64,000 nt of DNA from Tepidiforma thermophila (GTDB lineage: Bacteria > Chloroflexota > Dehalococcoidia > Tepidiformales > Tepidiformaceae). The stretch spans positions 1,364,001-1,428,000 of the forward strand of contig NZ_PDJQ01000001.1 in assembly GCF_002563855.1 (NCBI RefSeq). Reading direction: 5' to 3'. The notes under the pieces were generated by a model. The model ran no database searches and had not been told where the DNA came from. It saw only the letters and a list, made by a program, of their open reading frames with translations. A program made the position numbers and the translations under genes. This document shows, piece after piece, positions 32,479 to 40,979 of this stretch (position 1 is its first letter; every line of letters begins with the position of its first letter).

Positions 32479-34389
32479 CTACACCAGCTCCAGCAGCTCC
32501 CCTTCGTACTTCCGCGCGCCGCGGCGCAGCTCCGCCAGCTTCCCCACCTTCACCACGCAATCCGCAACGCCCTTCTCCCCACGCAGCGCATCGAAGTTCT
32601 GCATACCGCAGACGTTGCACGCACCGTGGTGGCAGTCGCCCACCGTCTTCGTCGAATGCACCGCCAGCCACTGCCCCCGCAGGTACGCCTTCGTCACCCC
32701 GCAGTCGATATGGTCCCAGGGCAGCGGCTCGCGCGTATCCCACTCCCGGTGCGCGAACCACGCCGGGTCCACCCCCACGGCCGCAAACGCCGCCTGCCAG
32801 GTTTCGAAGCTGAAATGCTCGCTCCACGCGTCGAACTTCGCGCCCCGGCGCCATGCCTCGTAGACCGCCTCCGAGACCCGCCGGTCGCCCCGCGAGAGCA
32901 CCGCCTCAATAAAGCTGTCCCGCGGGTCGTTCCAGCTGAACTCCACCCCGGCAGCCCGGCAGCCGTCCTTCAACAGGAAGTGCTTCGGCTCCAGCTCTTC
33001 GGCCGTATCCTGCCGCGCCCACTGGAACGGCGTATGCGGTTTCGGCACGAGGTTGCTCGTGCTCACCCGCACCCGCGCGCGCCCGCCGACGTACTTCTTC
33101 CCGATCGCCTTCACCTGCTTCCCCAGCTCCACAATCCCCGCCACGTCCTCCATCGTCTCCGTCGGCAGGCCGACCATGAAGTACATCTTGATGCCCGTCC
33201 AGCCCCGCTGGAACGCGTTCTCAGCGGCGCCCAGCAGGTCCGCATCGCTCACGAGCTTGTTGATCGCGTTCCGCAGCCGCTGCGAACCCGCCTCAGGGGC
33301 CAGCGTCAGGGTGTGCTTCTTGCCCTTCGCAATCGCGTTCGCCACATCGACCGAGAACGTATCGACCCGCGTGCTGGGCAGGCTCACCTTCAGGTTCGGG
33401 AACCGCTCAGTGAGCATCTGCACCATCGGCACAATCTCGCTGTGGTCCGTCGTGCTCAGCGAAAGGAGCGACAGCTCGTCGTACCCGGTGTTCGCCATCA
33501 GGTCTGCCGCCGCCTGCACTACCTCCTCTGGCGAGCGCTCCCGCGTCGGCCGGTAGATCATCCCTGCCTGGCAGAAGCGGCAGCCCTGCGTACAGCCCCG
33601 CTGGATCTCGACCGCGGCCCGGTCGTGCACCGTCTGCAGGAACGGCACAATCGGCTTCACCAGCGGCGGTGGCAGCTTCTCCACAATCCGCCGGCGGATC
33701 ACCCGCGGCGCCTCGGGCACCAACGGCTCCAGCGCCAGGAAATGCCCGGCGTCGTCATACCGCGCTTCGTAAAACGCCGGCACGTACACGCCGGGGACCC
33801 GCAAGAGGTCGCGCAGCCGCTGTTCCCGCGGTGTCCCCTCCCGCTTCCAGGTCCGCACGAGGTCCGCCAGCTCCACCACCACCTCTTCACCTTCGCCGAT
33901 CACGAACGCATCGATGAACAGCGCCATCGGCTCCGGGTTAAACGCCCCGCTGCCGCCCGCGATGACGATCGGGTCCTCGTCCGTCCGCTCCCGCGCAAGC
34001 ACGGGGATCCCCGCGAGGTCCAGCATGTTCAGCACGTTCGTGTACGTCATCTCGTACTGGAACGTGAACCCCACCAGGTCGAACTCGCGCAGCGGATGCC
34101 GCGTCTCGAGGCTCCAGAGCGGAACCCCCTCGCGCCGCATCTCCGCCTCCATATCGTCCCATGGCGCGAAGACCCGCTCGCAGACGACATCCTCAATCCG
34201 GTTCAGGATGTCGTACAGGATGCCGAGCCCCATGTTCGACATCCCGATGTCGTACGCATCAGGGTAGGCCAGCGCAATCCGGACCTTCGCTGCCTCCCAG
34301 TCTTTCACCACGCTGTTCCACTCCCCGCCCGTGTAGCGCGAGGGCTTCGAAACCCGGGCGAGCAGTCCGTCGATCGCAACCGTCGGCAT
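32479..34389 (-). CDS. B12-binding-type radical SAM protein (TIGR03960-like)
   Basis: A 636-residue radical S-adenosylmethionine protein. An N-terminal cobalamin-binding-like domain (ALAYPDAYDIGMSNMGLGIL) precedes the [4Fe-4S] motif C-x3-C-x2-C in RGCTQGCRFCQAG and the SAM-binding barrel (VSLPSTRVDTFS, TLAPEAGSQRLR). A C-terminal extension holds CHHGACNVCG, a further metal-like Cys cluster. This matches the TIGR03960 family, commonly fused to or adjacent to a TIGR03936 protein; here that partner part is absent. Substrate unknown. ATG 34389 has AAGGAGG. Confidence 0.85.
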   Translation of the reverse strand: MPTVAIDGLLARVSKPSRYTGGEWNSVVKDWEAAKVRIALAYPDAYDIGMSNMGLGILYDILNRIEDVVCERVFAPWDDMEAEMRREGVPLWSLETRHPLREFDLVGFTFQYEMTYTNVLNMLDLAGIPVLARERTDEDPIVIAGGSGAFNPEPMALFIDAFVIGEGEEVVVELADLVRTWKREGTPREQRLRDLLRVPGVYVPAFYEARYDDAGHFLALEPLVPEAPRVIRRRIVEKLPPPLVKPIVPFLQTVHDRAAVEIQRGCTQGCRFCQAGMIYRPTRERSPEEVVQAAADLMANTGYDELSLLSLSTTDHSEIVPMVQMLTERFPNLKVSLPSTRVDTFSVDVANAIAKGKKHTLTLAPEAGSQRLRNAINKLVSDADLLGAAENAFQRGWTGIKMYFMVGLPTETMEDVAGIVELGKQVKAIGKKYVGGRARVRVSTSNLVPKPHTPFQWARQDTAEELEPKHFLLKDGCRAAGVEFSWNDPRDSFIEAVLSRGDRRVSEAVYEAWRRGAKFDAWSEHFSFETWQAAFAAVGVDPAWFAHREWDTREPLPWDHIDCGVTKAYLRGQWLAVHSTKTVGDCHHGACNVCGMQNFDALRGEKGVADCVVKVGKLAELRRGARKYEGELLELV

Positions 34390-34514
34390 CAGCAATTCCT
34401 CCTTGCAGTGGGTGAGATGCACCGCAGGCAAGATCCCATCGTAGCAGCCGGCGCCTCCCTTCCATAGCTCACCCCCGGCTGACCGCGGACCGGAGGTCGG
34501 CGATACTCAAGGGC

Positions 34515-35189
34515 ATGCCAACGGATGCCGTCATCGTCGCCGCCGGCGCCTCCACCCGCTTCGGCGGCGCCGACAAGCTCACCAGCGAGCTCGCCGGGCG
34601 GCCCCTCATCGGCTGGTCGCTCGCTGCATTCGAAGCCGTCCGCGGCCTCGGCTGCCTCGTCATCGTCGCTGCACCCGGCCGCGAAGCCGAATTCGAGCAC
34701 CTCGCACGCACCTGGTGCTCCCGCGCCTGCTTCCGCGTGGTACCGGGCGGCGCCCGCCGCCGCGACAGCGTCGAGGCCGGCCTCCGCGCCTGTTCAACCC
34801 GCTACGTCGCCATCCACGACGGCGCCCGTCCGCTGGTGACGCCCGCGCTCATCGAGCGAACCATCGAGGCCGCGCAGGGGCTCCCGGGCGCCATCGCCGC
34901 AATCCCCGTCACCGACACCATCAAAGAGGTCCGTGGCGGCCGCATCGTCGGCCACCCCGACCGCTCCCTCCTCTGGGCCGCCCAGACGCCGCAGGTCGTC
35001 CTTCGCCAGGCCTGGCTCGACGCAGCCGCTATGTCCGATAACGACGAGACCGACGACGCCGCCATGCTCAGCCGCCTCGGCCTCGCATGCGCCGTCGTCG
35101 AAGGCTCCTACGACAACCTCAAGGTCACCCGCCCGCTCGACCTCGAAATTGCCGCCCGCCTCCTCGCTGACCGGGAGGCTGCCCGGTGA
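34515..35189 (+). CDS. ispD: 2-C-methyl-D-erythritol 4-phosphate cytidylyltransferase
   Basis: Third step of the non-mevalonate isoprenoid pathway: joins CTP and methylerythritol 4-phosphate. The 224-residue protein starts with the nucleotide loop VIVAAGASTRFGGADK, then has HDGARPLVT and the VTDTIKEV substrate loop. ispF follows with a 4-bp overlap, so the two pathway genes are coupled. A GATACT box lies 7 nt before the ATG, which again suggests a leaderless start. Confidence 0.95.
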   Translation: MPTDAVIVAAGASTRFGGADKLTSELAGRPLIGWSLAAFEAVRGLGCLVIVAAPGREAEFEHLARTWCSRACFRVVPGGARRRDSVEAGLRACSTRYVAIHDGARPLVTPALIERTIEAAQGLPGAIAAIPVTDTIKEVRGGRIVGHPDRSLLWAAQTPQVVLRQAWLDAAAMSDNDETDDAAMLSRLGLACAVVEGSYDNLKVTRPLDLEIAARLLADREAAR

Positions 35190-35662
35190 ACATCCGCGTC
35201 GGCATCGGCGAAGACCTCCACCCCGTCGACGACGGCCGCACGCTCGTCCTCGGCGGCGTCATCATCGAAGAGGGCCCCGGCCTGCGCGGCCACTCCGATG
35301 CCGATGTCCTCCTCCACGCCATCACCGACGCGATCCTCGGCGCCGCCGCCCTCGGCGACATCGGCGGCTACTTCCCCCCGAGCGACCCCCGCTACGCCCA
35401 TGCCGATAGCGCCGATTTCCTCCGCACCGCCCTCCGTTTCGCACGCGAGGCCGGCTGGGAGCTCGGCAATATCGACGCCACAATCCGCGCCGAGCGCCCC
35501 CGGCTCGCCCCCTACATCCCCCACATCCGCGCCCGGATTGCCGAGATCGCCGGCATCGAAATCGGCGCCGTCAGCGTCAAAGCCAAGTCCGGCGAAGGGC
35601 TCGATGCCGTCGGCCGCGGCGAGGCCATGGCTGCCGTCGCCGTCGTCCTCCTTCACCGGTAA
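35186..35662 (+). CDS. ispF: 2-C-methyl-D-erythritol 2,4-cyclodiphosphate synthase
   Basis: Fifth step of the same pathway: cyclises CDP-methylerythritol 2-phosphate with release of CMP. At 158 residues it has normal length. Zinc ligands are Asp9 and His11 in GIGEDLHPV and the His of GHSDADVLLHA; SVKAKSGEGLD and the C-terminal helix are conserved. GTG start (35186) overlapping the ispD stop, with GGGAGG upstream. The usual Phe in D-x-H-x-F is Val here, a mild change. Confidence 0.95.
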   Translation: MNIRVGIGEDLHPVDDGRTLVLGGVIIEEGPGLRGHSDADVLLHAITDAILGAAALGDIGGYFPPSDPRYAHADSADFLRTALRFAREAGWELGNIDATIRAERPRLAPYIPHIRARIAEIAGIEIGAVSVKAKSGEGLDAVGRGEAMAAVAVVLLHR

Positions 35663-35709
35663 CGAACGGAAACGCCCGCGCTCCTCGTGCCCGTAGCCCC
35701 GCCCGGGGA

Positions 35710-35715
35710 TAGGCT
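35710..35715 (+). promoter_or_regulatory. -10 box of the surface-sugar operon
   Basis: TAGGCT, 6 nt before the GTG at 35722; no ribosome site in the gap, so the operon mRNA probably starts at the GTG. Confidence 0.4.
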
Positions 35716-35721
35716 GAAACC

Positions 35722-36315
35722 GTGGGCAAACGCCTGTTCGATGTCACTCTCGTGCTCGTCACCGCCCCACTCTGGGTCCCCGTCATGCTCCTCGCCGCCC
35801 TCCTCCTTGCCATCGACCTTGGCGGCAATCCCTTCTTCCTCCAGCAGCGCATCGGCCTCCACGGCAGGCCGTTCACCATGTACAAGCTCCGCACCATGCG
35901 CCACGCCCGTCCCGGCAAAGAAGACCGCTACGTCATCGACGACTTCCGCACCTTCGTCTTCTCTCCCCCGGATAAACCCAATCCCCGCATCACCCGGCTC
36001 GGCGCCTTCCTCCGGAAAACCTCGATCGATGAGCTCCCGAACCTCTTCAACGTGCTTAAGGGCGAGATGAGCCTCGTCGGCCCCCGCCCCGAAATCCCCG
36101 AAATCGTCGCCCAGTACCCGGCCCACTACCACCGCCGCCACGAGGTCCTCCCCGGCATCGCCGGGCTCGCTCAGCTTAACGGCCGATCAGATTTGACCTA
36201 TGACGAAACGATTACCTACGATCTCGCCTACGTGGATAACCACTCCCTCCGCGGCGATATCGCCATCCTGCTGAAGACGCTCCTCGCAGTTCTCAAGGGG
36301 AGCGGCGCCCGATGA
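35722..36315 (+). CDS. Phosphoglycosyl transferase (initiating sugar transferase)
   Basis: Moves a sugar-phosphate from a UDP-sugar to undecaprenyl phosphate at the inner membrane, the first step in building a surface glycan. The 197-residue small (PglC/WcaJ catalytic domain) form has one re-entrant hydrophobic N-terminus (residues 8-30), the FTMYKLRTM motif, TSIDELPNLFNVLKGEMSLV with the catalytic Asp-Glu, and GPRPEIP. First gene of a run of six coupled genes. GTG start. Confidence 0.92.
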   Translation: MGKRLFDVTLVLVTAPLWVPVMLLAALLLAIDLGGNPFFLQQRIGLHGRPFTMYKLRTMRHARPGKEDRYVIDDFRTFVFSPPDKPNPRITRLGAFLRKTSIDELPNLFNVLKGEMSLVGPRPEIPEIVAQYPAHYHRRHEVLPGIAGLAQLNGRSDLTYDETITYDLAYVDNHSLRGDIAILLKTLLAVLKGSGAR

Positions 36316-38216
36316 ACCGCCACGCCGGTCCCCTCTCCGCCATCCGCCGTCTCGCTCCCGGCGACCCGCTCGCCACCCTCCTCGCCATCGCCCTCGATGT
36401 CCTCGTCGTCGGTGCTGCCCTCGCCTGCGCCATGCTCCTCCGCTTCGACGCCGAGGTGCCCCGCCGCAACGCCGAGTTCGTCGTCCGCGTCTTCCCCCTC
36501 ATCGCCGGCGCCTACGTCCTCGGCAACTATGTCTTCGGCGTCTACCGCACCGTCTGGGCCTACGGCAGCATCGGCGACATCATCGGCCTCTTCCGGCCTG
36601 TCCTGCTCGTCACGCTCCTCCTCTTCGGCATCAATTTCTGGCTCGAAGAGCGCCTCCTCCCCCTCTCCGTCATCCTCATCACCGGCGCCCTCGTCTTCCC
36701 GGGCATGGCCGTCGTCAAGATGCGGACCCGCCTGCTGGTCCGCCTCCCGTGGGTCGATACCGGTGAACGCCGCCTCCTCATCGTCGGCGCCGGTCATACC
36801 GGCCAGCTCCTCGCCCGCGAACTGCAGGCCAACCCGTCGCTCCCCTACCAGCCCGTCGGCTTCGTCGACGACGACGAAAAGCTCCTCCACCACCGCATCC
36901 ACGGCCTCAAGGTCCACGGCACCATCGCCGAACTCGAGCACGTCCTCGAGCGCATGGATGCCGAAATCGTCGCCATCGCCCTCGAGCGGCCCAGCGGCCA
37001 GCTCGTCCGTCAGATTGTCGGCACCTGCCAGCGGCTCAACATCCCGGTCCGCATGGTCCCCGGTGTCGATAACTGGGTCCTCGGCCACGGCCATGACACC
37101 CTCCGCGAAATCACCCTCGACGACCTCCTCGGCCGCGAACCGGTCCAGGTCGACTTCGCTGCCTGCAGCCAGTCCGTCCGCGACCGCGTCGTCCTCGTCA
37201 CCGGCGCCGCCGGCTCCATCGGCTCCGAGCTCTGCCGCCAGGTGCTTACCTTTCGCCCCCGCGAACTCCACCTCCTGGATAACAACGAAACCGGCCTGCA
37301 CGACCTCTCCCTCGAGCTCGCCGGCGTCTCGCCCGAGACCGCGATTCGCCTTTGGGTCGCCAGCGTCACCGACGAGCCCCGGGTCCGCGACATCTTCGCC
37401 CGCACCCGCCCCAACCTCGTCTACCATGCCGCCGCCCTCAAGCACGTCCCGCTCATGGAGGAGCACCCCGCCGAGGCCTTCCGCGTCAACGTGCTCGGCA
37501 CCCTCTACTGCGCCAGCGCCGCCCGCGAATTCCAGGTCGGCACCTTCGTCCTCATCTCCACCGACAAGGCCGTCCGCCCCAGCAGCGTCATGGGCGCCAC
37601 CAAGCGGATCGCCGAGCTCCTCGTCATCGCCCTCGCCCGCGAATCCGCACACACCCGCTTCGCCGCCGTCCGCTTCGGCAACGTCATGGGCTCCCGCGGC
37701 TCCGTCGTCCCCACCTTCATGAAGCAGATCGAGCGCGGCGGCCCCGTCACCGTCATGCACCCCGAGATGCAGCGCTACTTCATCTCCATCCCCGAGGCCG
37801 TCTCCCTCGTCATCCAGGCCGGCACATTCGGCGGTCGCGGCGATATCTACATGCTCGACATGGGCGAGGAAATCAACATCCTCGAACTCGCCGAGCGCAT
37901 GATCCGCCTCCGCGGGCTCCGTCCCGGTGAAGATATCGAAGTTGTCTTCACCGGCCCGCGCCCCGGCGAAAAGCTCCGCGAAGAACTCGTCGCCGACTTC
38001 GAACACCTCCAGCCCACCTCGCACCCCAAAGTGATGCGCCTCACCGCGAACGTCGACGTCACCGAACGCGAAATCCTGCGCCTCATCGACGAAATCCGGC
38101 AGGTCATGTGGAACGACCCCGAGGAGGTCCGCCGCCGCATCCACCTCGTCGCCCGCCGTTTCTCCCGCGAAGACGCCGCCGCCGACGCCCCTGAAAGCGA
38201 GGCCCTCCCCTCGTGA
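36312..38216 (+). CDS. CapD/FlaA1-type nucleotide-sugar 4,6-dehydratase, membrane form
   Basis: A 634-residue protein with four N-terminal membrane spans (about residues 18-115), a CoA-binding-like Rossmann domain (LLIVGAGHTGQLLAREL near 155) and a C-terminal SDR dehydratase domain (LVTGAAGSIGSELCRQV; STDKAVRPSSVMGATKRIAE). In this family Met replaces the SDR Tyr (M-G-A-T-K), as seen here. WbpM-like members convert UDP-GlcNAc to the 4-keto-6-deoxy sugar. ATGA overlap with the transferase gene. Confidence 0.92.
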   Translation: MNRHAGPLSAIRRLAPGDPLATLLAIALDVLVVGAALACAMLLRFDAEVPRRNAEFVVRVFPLIAGAYVLGNYVFGVYRTVWAYGSIGDIIGLFRPVLLVTLLLFGINFWLEERLLPLSVILITGALVFPGMAVVKMRTRLLVRLPWVDTGERRLLIVGAGHTGQLLARELQANPSLPYQPVGFVDDDEKLLHHRIHGLKVHGTIAELEHVLERMDAEIVAIALERPSGQLVRQIVGTCQRLNIPVRMVPGVDNWVLGHGHDTLREITLDDLLGREPVQVDFAACSQSVRDRVVLVTGAAGSIGSELCRQVLTFRPRELHLLDNNETGLHDLSLELAGVSPETAIRLWVASVTDEPRVRDIFARTRPNLVYHAAALKHVPLMEEHPAEAFRVNVLGTLYCASAAREFQVGTFVLISTDKAVRPSSVMGATKRIAELLVIALARESAHTRFAAVRFGNVMGSRGSVVPTFMKQIERGGPVTVMHPEMQRYFISIPEAVSLVIQAGTFGGRGDIYMLDMGEEINILELAERMIRLRGLRPGEDIEVVFTGPRPGEKLREELVADFEHLQPTSHPKVMRLTANVDVTEREILRLIDEIRQVMWNDPEEVRRRIHLVARRFSREDAAADAPESEALPS

Positions 38217-38821
38217 GCGAGCCGCGTGTCCACCCCACCGCGGACGTCTCCCCCGCCGCCACGGTCGGCCCCGGGGCCAGCATCTGGCACCACGCCCAGG
38301 TCCGCGAACGTGCGGTCATCGGCCCCGGCTGCATCATCGGCAAAGGCGTCTACATCGGCGCCGATGTCACCGTCGGCGCCAACTGCAAAATCCAGAACTA
38401 CGCCTGCGTCTACGAAGGCAACACCCTCGAAGACGGCGTCTTCATCGGCCCCGAAGTCGTCCTCACCAACGACCGCTATCCGCGCGCCATCAACCCCGAC
38501 GGCACCCTCAAAGGCGCCGCAGACTGGGAACTCTCCGGCTCCCGCATTTGCTACGGCGCGGCCATCGGCGCCCGCTCCGTTGTCCTCCCCGGCCTGGTCA
38601 TCGGACGCTGGGCGCTCGTCGCAGCAGGCTCCGTCGTCACCCGCAGCGTCCCCGATTTTGCCCTTGTCGCCGGGAACCCCGCCCGCCAGGTCGGCTGGGC
38701 CTGCGTTTGCGCCCGCCCCCTCGGCGCCGACCTCGCCTGCCCCGCCTGCGGGCGCCGCTACCGCCTCGCCAGCGAATCGCCCGCTATCCTCGAACCAGCC
38801 CCCGGCCCGGAGTCCCCATGA
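38213..38821 (+). CDS. Left-handed beta-helix N-acetyltransferase (WbpD-like)
   Basis: A 202-residue hexapeptide-repeat acyltransferase. Repeats such as ATVGPGASIWHHAQV and IGKGVYIGADVTVG build the beta helix; NYACVYEGNTLEDGVFIGP is the WbpD-type active region. WbpD acetylates the 3-amino group of UDP-GlcNAc(3NH2)A. The last 35 residues add an odd Cys pair set, CVC and CPACGRRY, which looks like a small zinc ribbon. GTG start overlapping the previous stop. Confidence 0.88.
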   Translation: MSEPRVHPTADVSPAATVGPGASIWHHAQVRERAVIGPGCIIGKGVYIGADVTVGANCKIQNYACVYEGNTLEDGVFIGPEVVLTNDRYPRAINPDGTLKGAADWELSGSRICYGAAIGARSVVLPGLVIGRWALVAAGSVVTRSVPDFALVAGNPARQVGWACVCARPLGADLACPACGRRYRLASESPAILEPAPGPESP

Positions 38822-39912
38822 CGACCGTCCCCCGCCCGTTCATCCCCGTCGCCCGCCCCTTCATCGGCGAAGCCGAGAAGCGTGCCGTCCTGGAGGTGCT
38901 CGATTCCGGCCAGCTCGCCGCTGGCCCCCGCGTCGAAGCCTTCGAGCGCGCCTTCGCGGACTATATCGGCGCCCGCCACGCCATCGCCGTCAACTCCGGC
39001 ACCGCTGCCCTGGTCGTCGCCCTCCAGGCGCACGGCGTCGGCCCCGGCGACGAGGTCATCACCACCCCCTTCAGCTTCATCGCTACTGCGACCAGCATCA
39101 TCGCCAGCGGCGCTACCCCTGTCTTCGTCGATATCGACCCCTTCGACCTCAACCTCGACCCCGAGAAGGTCGAAGACGCCATCACCGAGCGGACGAAGGC
39201 CATCCTGCCTGTCCACCTCTACGGCCACCCGGCGCGGATCAGCGAACTCGCAGAGCTCGCAGAGGACTTCTCCCTCGCACTCATCGAAGACGCCGCCCAG
39301 GCGCACGGCGCCGAACACGCCGGCCGCCGCGTCGGCACCTTCGGTACCGGCTGCTTCAGCTTCTACCCCACCAAAAATATGACCACCGGCGAAGGCGGCA
39401 TGATCACCACCAACGACGACGAAATCGCCCGCCGCGCCCGTCTCATCCGCAACCACGGCCAGGAGGTCCGCTACCGGCACGACCTCTTCGGTCTCAACTG
39501 GCGCATGCAGGATCTCAACGCCGCCATTGGGCTCGCCCAGCTTGAGCAGCTCGAGGGCTGGACCCGTGCCCGCATCGCCAACGCCGAGCGCCTCAGCAGC
39601 CTCATCCGCGGTTTCGAAACCCCCCGCGTCCGCGACGGCGACCGCCACGTCTTCCACCAGTACACCATCCGCGTCCCCCGCGACCGCGACCAGCTCCAGC
39701 AGCAGCTCCAGGAGGCCGGCATCGGCACTGCCATCCACTACCCGGTGCCCATCCACCAGCAGCCGATCATCCGCGAGCTTGGCCTCGGCGAGGGCGCCTT
39801 CCCCGTCGCTGAGGCAGCCGCCGCCCAGGTCCTCTCCCTTCCCGTCCATCCCGGGCTCCAGCCCGAGGACGTCGAATTCATCGCGGCCACCCTCAACCGC
39901 CTCCACGGCTGA
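38818..39912 (+). CDS. DegT/DnrJ/EryC1 sugar aminotransferase (WbpE-like)
   Basis: A 364-residue PLP enzyme that moves an amino group from glutamate to a keto sugar nucleotide. VNSGTAALVVALQAHGVGPGD and the PLP Lys region FYPTKNMTTGEGG are typical; the Asp pair IEDAAQAHGA binds the cofactor ring. With the neighbouring WbpD- and WbpB-like genes the likely substrate is UDP-3-keto-GlcNAcA. ATGA overlap with the upstream gene. Ends 53 bp before the next. Confidence 0.92.
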   Translation: MTTVPRPFIPVARPFIGEAEKRAVLEVLDSGQLAAGPRVEAFERAFADYIGARHAIAVNSGTAALVVALQAHGVGPGDEVITTPFSFIATATSIIASGATPVFVDIDPFDLNLDPEKVEDAITERTKAILPVHLYGHPARISELAELAEDFSLALIEDAAQAHGAEHAGRRVGTFGTGCFSFYPTKNMTTGEGGMITTNDDEIARRARLIRNHGQEVRYRHDLFGLNWRMQDLNAAIGLAQLEQLEGWTRARIANAERLSSLIRGFETPRVRDGDRHVFHQYTIRVPRDRDQLQQQLQEAGIGTAIHYPVPIHQQPIIRELGLGEGAFPVAEAAAAQVLSLPVHPGLQPEDVEFIAATLNRLHG

Positions 39913-39952
39913 TACCGGCAGACCTGCCCGTGCACCTCTGTCCGCGGCGCGG

Positions 39953-39958
39953 TACCCT
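39953..39958 (+). promoter_or_regulatory. Possible internal -10 box
   Basis: TACCCT, 7 nt before the GTG at 39966, at the only wide gap (53 bp) inside the sugar operon. It could give a separate leaderless mRNA for the two dehydrogenase genes. Confidence 0.35.
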
Positions 39959-39965
39959 CGAACCC

Positions 39966-40979
39966 GTGAGCCGCACCCTCCGCGCAGCCGTCATTGGGCT
40001 CGGGTCCATGGGCGCCAACCATGTCCGCGTCCTCGCCGATACCCCCGGCGTTGAGCTGGTCGCCGTTGCCGACCCCGATGCCGAACGAGTCCGCAAGGCC
40101 GTCCAGGGCCGCCCCATTCCCGGGTTCGAATCCACCGCCGCACTGCTGGCCGAAACCCGCCCCGACTTCGTCTGCGTCGTCGTCCCCACTGGCCTCCACG
40201 AAGAGGTCGCCATGGCCTGCATCGAAGCCGGCGCCCACGTCCTCGTCGAAAAGCCCATCGCGGCGACGCTCGCCGCCGCCCGCCGCCTCGCCGACGCCGC
40301 CGAGCGCGCCGGCGTCCTCCTCACCGTCGGCCACATCGAACGCTTCAATCCCGCCGTCCGCGAACTCAAGCGCCGCCTCGACGAAGGCCAGGGCGGCCGC
40401 GTCCTCCAGGTCCGCGCCCGCCGCGTCGGCCCCTTCCCCCACCGCATCCGCGACGTCGGCGTCATCCACGACCTCGGCCCGCACGACATCGACATCATGC
40501 GCTACCTCCTCGACGACGAGGTCGAGCGCGTCTACGCCGAGTCCCGCTCCCACATCGCTACCGGCAACGAAGACCTCTTCGCCGGCATGCTCCGCTTCCG
40601 CGGCGGCGCGATGGGCCTCCTCGATATCAACTGGCTCACCCCCACCAAAGAACGCTCGCTCACCGTCCTCTGCGAGCGCGGCATGTTCACCGTCGATTAC
40701 GCCGCCCAGGTGCTCTGCTTCTACGAAAACTACGCCGCCGCCGCCCGCGAAGGCGTCTACGCCTCCGTCACCGAAGGCCCGATGACCCGCTACCCGATCA
40801 ACAACCGCGAGCCCCTCCGCGTCGAACTCGAGGTCTTCCGCGACGCCATCCTCGCCGGCGGCCCGCCCCCGGTGCCCGCGAGCGCCGGCATCGCCGCCCT
40901 TGCCGTCGCCGAGGCGCTCGTCCGCTCCGGCGAGACCGGCCTGCCGGTCAGCCTCGATGAGGTCGCTACCCTCCCATGA
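39966..40979 (+). CDS. Gfo/Idh/MocA sugar-nucleotide 3-dehydrogenase (WbpB/WlbA-like)
   Basis: A 337-residue NAD-dependent oxidoreductase. The Rossmann loop AAVIGLGSMGANHVRVL opens it, the EKP motif is in VLVEKPIAAT and GHIERFNPAVRELK and VIHDLGPHDIDIM are hallmarks of the UDP-GlcNAcA 3-dehydrogenase group. It would oxidise carbon 3 ahead of the aminotransferase. GTG 39966 was preferred over GTG 39930 since similarity begins with SRTLRAAVIG and a -10 box lies just upstream. Overlaps the next ATG by 4 bp. Confidence 0.87.
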   Translation: MSRTLRAAVIGLGSMGANHVRVLADTPGVELVAVADPDAERVRKAVQGRPIPGFESTAALLAETRPDFVCVVVPTGLHEEVAMACIEAGAHVLVEKPIAATLAAARRLADAAERAGVLLTVGHIERFNPAVRELKRRLDEGQGGRVLQVRARRVGPFPHRIRDVGVIHDLGPHDIDIMRYLLDDEVERVYAESRSHIATGNEDLFAGMLRFRGGAMGLLDINWLTPTKERSLTVLCERGMFTVDYAAQVLCFYENYAAAAREGVYASVTEGPMTRYPINNREPLRVELEVFRDAILAGGPPPVPASAGIAALAVAEALVRSGETGLPVSLDEVATLP